A stretch of 9,772 bases of DNA from Rhodocyclaceae bacterium (GTDB lineage: Bacteria; Pseudomonadota; Gammaproteobacteria; Burkholderiales; Rhodocyclaceae), in contig JAEUNN010000313.1 of NCBI GenBank assembly GCA_016791085.1, positions 1 through 9,772 on the forward strand, read 5' to 3'. Positions within the stretch are counted from its first letter, which is position 1; each line of letters begins with the position of its first letter. A model generated the notes under the pieces. That model was not told the DNA's origin. It did no database searches and saw nothing but the letters and a program-made list of their open reading frames with translations. Positions 1 to 6,300 of the stretch are shown piece by piece. The translations under genes and the position numbers were made by a program.

Positions 1-364
1 TGGGCTGAGCGAGGCGGAAAACCGAGCCCGTCATCTGGATGTCGCCGCTCACGCCGACCAGTTGCGAGGGCAGGGCGGTAATGCCCAGCCCGCTGGTGCC
101 GCTGCCGTCGGAAGCGAAATTCACCGTGACGCTGCCATTGATCGCGCCCGCCGCGGCCGTATTGAGCCCTATGCTCATGGCGTTGCTGGAAGCGCCCGCG
201 GCGAGCAGGCCGACCGAACCGGACGTCGTGATGCGCGCGTCCGAGGTGGCGCCGAAACTGGCGTTCAAACTTTCCGAAAACCCGTCCGCGACCGCGGTAT
301 TGGTAATCGACAGCGACTGCTGCACCACATCGCCCACATGCACCACGCCGAAATTGACCGGCGC
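1..364 (-). repeat. seventh, variant anchor-D-like unit at the window edge
   Basis: Still in frame, this unit begins APVNFGVVHVGD and keeps SLSITN, DGFSESLNASFG and SDGSGTSGLGITAL. It lacks the PEP before VN and has SDARITTSG in place of the usual TAGIT. It gains a short insertion (SGDIQMTGSVFRLAQ) before the usual VFRLAQ ending. It therefore breaks the strict 360-base pattern and may mark the end of the recently amplified block. The gene continues past base 1. Confidence 0.8.
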
Positions 365-3300
365 GAGCGTATTGGCCGCGGCGAAGCGATATACCGCGCC
401 CGACACATTGACCGTTTGCGTGCCTAGGCCTATGGCAGCGAGCCCGCTGGTACCGGCGCCGTCCGACTGCAGCGTGATGGTGGCCGTGCCGGCTTTGGCG
501 CCGGCCGTGGCGGTGTCCAAGCCCACCACCAGATTCGTGCTGTTCGAGCCGCCCGCCGCGAGCTGACTGACCGCGCCGCTCGCCGTGATGCCGGCGGTCG
601 CCCCGCCGAGGCTGGCGTTCAAGCGCTCGGAAAAGCCGTCGTTGGTGGCGGTATTCGAAATCGTGAGTGCCTGAGTCGCCACGTCGCCGACGTGGCGGTT
701 GCCCAGATTGACCGGCTCGGGCGAGTGCGCACTGGCCTGCGCCAGGCGGAACACATTGCCGCTCACATTGACCGTTTGCGCACCCAGCCCGGTAATGCCC
801 AGACCGCTCGTGCCAGTGCCGTCCGATTGCAGGCTGATGGTGGCCGTGCCAACCTTGGCGCCGGCCGTGCTGGTATCCAGGCCCACCACCAGGCTGGAAT
901 TGTTGCTGCCGCCGGCCGCCAGCTGATTCACGCTGCCCGTGGCCGTCACGCCGGCCGTGGCGCCGCCCAGGCTGGCGTTGAGCGCTTCGGAAAAGCCGTC
1001 CGCAACCGCGTTATTCGAAATCGTGAGCGCCTGGGTCGCCACCGCCCCCACGCGCACATTGCCCAGATTGACCGGTTCCGGCGCATGCGCACTGGGCGCC
1101 GCAAAGCGATATACCGCGCCCGACACATTGACCGTTTGCGTACCTAGGCCTATGGCCGCGAGCCCGCTGGTGCCTGCGCCGTCCGACTGCAGCGTGATGG
1201 TGGCCGTACCGGCTTTGGCGCCGGCCGTGGAAGTGTCTATGCCCACCACCAGATTCGTGCTGTTCGAGCCGCCCGCCGCGAGCTGACTCACCGAGCCGCT
1301 CGCCGTGATGCCGGCGGTCGCCCCGCCCAGGCTCGCGTTCAAGCGCTCGGAAAAGCCGTCGTTGGTGGCCGTGTTCGATATGGTCAGCGCCTGGGTCGCC
1401 ACATCGCCCACATGGCGGTTGCCCAGATTGACCGGCTCGGGCGTATGCGCACTGGCTTGCGCCAGGCGGAACACATTGCCGCTCACATTGACCGTTTGCG
1501 TACCCAGCCCGGTAATGCCCAGCCCGCTGGTGCCGGCGCCGTCCGACTGCAAAGTGATGGTGGCCGTGCCGGCTTTGGCGCCGGCCGAACTGGTATCCAG
1601 GCCCACCACCAGGCTCGAACTATTGCTGCCGCCGGCCGCCAGCTGATTCACGCTGCCCGTGGCCGTAATGCCGGCCGTGGCGCCGCCCAGGCTGGCGTTG
1701 AGCGATTCGGAAAAACCGTCCGCGACCGCATTATTCGAAATCGTGAGCGCCTGGGTTGCCACCGCGCCCACGCGCACATTGCCCAGATTGACCGGTTCCG
1801 GCGTATGCGCACTGGGCGCCGCAAAGCGATATACCGCGCCCGACACATTGACCGTTTGCGTACCTATGCCTATGGCCGCAAGACCGCTGGTACCGGCGCC
1901 GTCCGACTGCAACGTGATGGTGGCCGTACCGGCTTTGGCGCCGGCCGTGGAAGTGTCTATGCCCACCACCAGATTCGTGCTGTTCGAGCCGCCGGCCGCG
2001 AGCTGGCTCACTGCGCCGCTCGCCGTGATGCCGGCGGTCGCCCCGCCCAGGCTGGCGTTCAAGCGCTCGGAAAAGCCATCATTGGTGGCGGTATTCGAAA
2101 TCGTGAGCGCCTGGGTCGCCACATCGCCGACGTGGCGATTGCCCAGATTGACCGGCTCCGGCGTATGCGCACTGGCTTGCGCCAGGCGGAACACATTGCC
2201 CTGTACCGACACGACTTGCGACGCCAGCGCCGTGATGCCCAGGCCGCTGGTGCCGGTGCCGTCGGACTCGAAATTGACCGTCACGCTGCCCACGCGGGCG
2301 CCGGCCGTGCTGGTATCCAGCAGGACCGCCATCGAACTGTTGTTGGACGCCCCGCCGGCCAGCAGGCTTACCGCGCCGCCATTGCCGCTTGCGCCGCTGC
2401 CGGCACCGAAACTTGCGTTCAGGCCTTCGGTAAAGGCGCCGGCCGGCGCGATATTGGAAATCGTGAGCGCACCGGCAGTGGTGCCGCCCACGCGCTGATT
2501 GCCGAGCACGACAGGGTTGGGCGTAACCGCGCCCGCCGCGGCCAGGTTGTAGGCCGCCGCGCCGGCCGCCAAGGTGATATTGAGGTTTTGCGTTGCGACA
2601 TTGGAAAAATTGTTCGCGAAATGCACGGTCTGGCCGGCCATGGGCGCGAGCAGACCCGCGCTCGCCGCCGTGAACGTGACGGTCAGGTCGCCGCTGTCGG
2701 CGCCGCCCGCGATGGGGCCGAAATTCGACGCCGTGACGCCGCTGCCGGATAGCCGGGCATCGGTAATGTTGCCGCCATTCACGCTGGTTTGCAGCGCTCC
2801 GCGCAAGGACGGGCCGCTATTGCCGGTGTTGGCGACGCGATAGTTGAAATTCGTGCCGCCCACGTGCACGTTGCCTATCGTGAGCGTGGCGACCGCGGCG
2901 TTGCCATTGCTGATTTGCGCGCCGGTCAGCGCTTCGGCGGTATTGCCGCCGGCCAGAATCTGTCCCGTGCCGGCCACGTTGGCGCGCGCATTGAAGGCGT
3001 TGCCTACGCCGAAACTGGCGTTGTTGTAGTCGATCTGAACGGTCATGTTCTGCGCGTTCAGATTCAGGCTGGACCCACCGCTGCCGTTGTGGATGAGGTT
3101 GCCGGTGGTGCTCGCGGCGCCGTGCGAGAAGGTGCCGCCCGTGTCGACCTGTATGGTGCCGGCCGCACCCTGCACGCCTTGGGTAAAACTCATGGTGCCG
3201 CTTTGCGCCAGCACCGTTCCGCTGTTCGCGAAGCTTACGCTGACGGTGGTCGTGCCGGCGCCGGCGGACTTGCGGAAAGTGCCGCTATTGTCGACGCGCG

Positions 3301-6300
3301 GCAGCGGGGCGCTGGCAACATCGGCAAATCCGGTTGCGAACAGGCTATTGTTGCTGGTCGCGTCGAATATCCCGGCATTGGTGATGCGGCCGGACCCGCC
3401 GTTTGCAGTCTGGTTCAGATCGATATTGCCGGCGTTCCACGAAATCGTCGAACTGGCCTGGTTTTCCAGCGCGCGGCCGGCATCCAGATTCATGCCGCCG
3501 CCGGAAATCGTGGCGCCGCCTTGTACGATGGTGCGCGCGTTGCCGGTCATGGCGCCGCCGGTAAAGTTGCCGGCCGCAGCCAGCGTAAGATCGGCCGGGC
3601 CGGTGATCGTGCCGTTCGCCAGGCTGAAAGTGCCGCTGCCGCTCACCGTATACGCGGTATTTACATTGACCGTGCCGGCGGCGATCACGAAGTTGCCGGA
3701 GGTGTTGGCCGCGCCGCCATTCAGATTGTGCGTGCCGCCGCCGAATTGCAGGGTGGTGGCCGCGGCGGTGCTGAAATTGCCCGTATGCGCGCCGCCGGCG
3801 CTCAGATTGATGGTGCCGCTTTGGACCTCCACGCTGCCCGAATTGTTGAATTCGACCTGCACGGAAGTCGTGCCGGCACCGGCGGACTTGCGCAAGGTGC
3901 CGCTATTGTCGAAGCGCGGTAACGGGGCGCCGGCAACGTCGGCGAATGCGGTTGCGAACAGGGTATTGTTGCTGGCCGCGTCGATAATCCCGGCATTGGC
4001 GATACGGCCGGAGCCGCCGTTTGCGGTCTGGTTCAGGTCGATATTGCCGGCGTTCCACGAAATCGTCGAACCGACCTGGTTTTCCAGCACGCGGCCGGCA
4101 TCCAGATTCAGGCCGCCGCCGGAAATCGTGGCACCGCCTTGCACGATGGTGCGCGCGTTGCCGCTCATGGTGCCGCCGGTAAAGTTGCCTGCGGCTGCCA
4201 GCGTGAGGTCACCCGCGCCGGTCAAAGTGCCGCCCGCCATGTTGAACACGCCGGCGCCGCTCACCGTATACGCGGTGTTCACATTCACCGTGCCACTGGA
4301 AAGTTGCAGCGTGCCGGCCGTGCTGGCTGCGCCGCCGTTCAAATTGTGCGTTCCGCCGCCAAATTGCAGCGTGGCGCCGGCATTGGTGCTGAAGTTCCCG
4401 GTATGCGTGCCGCCGGCACTCAGGTTGATCGTGCCGGTCTGCACCTGCACGCTGCCGGTGTTGTTGAATTCGACCTGAACGCTGGTGGTACCCGCGCCGG
4501 CCGTCTTGCGGAAGGCGCCGCTGTTGTCGAAGCGCGGCAGCGGCGCACTGCCCACATCGCCGAATCCGGTCGCGAATATGGTGTTGTTGCTGGCAGCGTC
4601 GAAAGTGCCGGCATTGCTGATGCGCCCCGAGCCACCGCCATTCACATTGTTCATGTCGATGTTGCCGGCCGACCAGGTGACGGTCGAAGCCGCCTGATTT
4701 TCCAGCACGCGGCCCGCGTCGAGATTGGCCCCGCCGCTCGCGATCGTGGCGCCGCCGGCAAGTATGGTGCGGCCGCTGCCGGTCATGGTGCCGCCGCTCA
4801 GGCTGGCCAGGCCGCTCACGGTCAGATTCGAACTGCCCGATAGCGTGCCGCTGGACTGAGTGTATTGCCCGGTCGTGGCCGCGCCGCCCGATATGTCCAG
4901 CGTGCCGCCGGTAATTTCCGTCAGGCCGGCGATCGAATAGGCCGCCGTGATATTGACGCTGCCGCTCGAAACCAGCACCCGCCCCGGCGAGGTAATGGTG
5001 CCGGCGCTTATGGTGTGCGTGCCGCCGCCGAACTGCAGCGTGGTTCCGGCCAGGACATTGAAATTGCCGCTATGCGCGCCGCCGGCCGACAGGTTCAGGG
5101 TGCCGCTCTGTACCTGCACATTGCCGGTGTTGTTGAACGTCACCTGAATGCTGGTCGTGCCGGCGCCGGCGGATTTGCGGAAGGTGCCGCTATTGTCGAA
5201 GCGCGCCAGCGGCGCGCTATTGACGTCGCCGAAGCCGGTCGCAAACACGGTGTTGTTGTTGCTGGCGTCGAATGTCCCGGCGTTTTCGATGCGTCCCGAA
5301 CCGCCGCCGTTCACGTTGTTCATGTCTATGTTGCCGGCCGACCAGGCTACCGTCGAGCCGATCTGGTTTTCCAGCACCCGGCCAGAGTCCAGATTCGTGG
5401 CGCCGCCGGAAATCGTCGCGCCCGCCTGCAATATGGTGCGGCCCGCACCGCTCATGGTGCCGCCGCTCAATACGGCCGCTCCGGTCACGGTGAGGTTCGA
5501 ACTGCCGGACAGCGTGCCGCCGGACTGGGTGAATTGGCCCGTGGTGGCCGCGCCGCCAGAAATGTCCAGCGTACCGTTGGTGATTTCGGTCGCCCCGGCG
5601 ATCGAATAGGCGGTCGTGATACCGACACTGCCGGACGACACCAGCACGCGCCCCGGCGAGGTGATCGCGCCGGCACTGATGGTGTGGGAGCCGCCGCCGA
5701 ATTGCAGCGTGGTTCCCGCCGCGACGTCGAAATTGCCGGTATGCGCGCCACCGCCGGTCATGTTCACCGTGCCGCTCTGTACCTGCACGTTGCCGGTATT
5801 GTTGAATGTGACCTGTACCGTCGTGGCGCCGGTGCCGGCAGATTTGCGGAAGGTGCCGCTATTGTCGAAGCGCGCCAGCGGGGCGGTGTTGACATCCGCG
5901 AACCCGGTCGCAAACATCGTGTTGTTGTTACTCGCATCGAATATGCCGGCATTGCTGATGCGGCCCGAGCCGCCCGTGCTCAAGCCGTTGAAGTCGATAC
6001 TGCCGGCAGTCCAGGCGATGGTCATGCCGGCCTGGTTTTCCAGGACGCGGCCCGCATCCAGGTTGATGCCGCTGCCGGATATGGTGGCGCCGCTGGCAAG
6101 GATGGTGTGGCCGCTGCCGGTCATGATGCCGCCGGTCAGCGTGGCTGCGGCGGAAACGCTGAGGTTGCCGGTGCCGGCCAGCGTGCCGCCGGATTGCGAA
6201 AAGCTGGTCACCGCGGCGTTGTTTGCGCCTATGTCCAGCGTTCCACTGGTAATCACCAGGCTATTGCCCAGGCTGGCGAGCGGCCCGCTCAGGCTGAGCG

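Noticed and set aside
365..2524. Regular repeats considered as a CRISPR array or other noncoding satellite.
   Set aside because: The units are 360 bases, in frame and protein-coding throughout. There are no short repeats with unique spacers.
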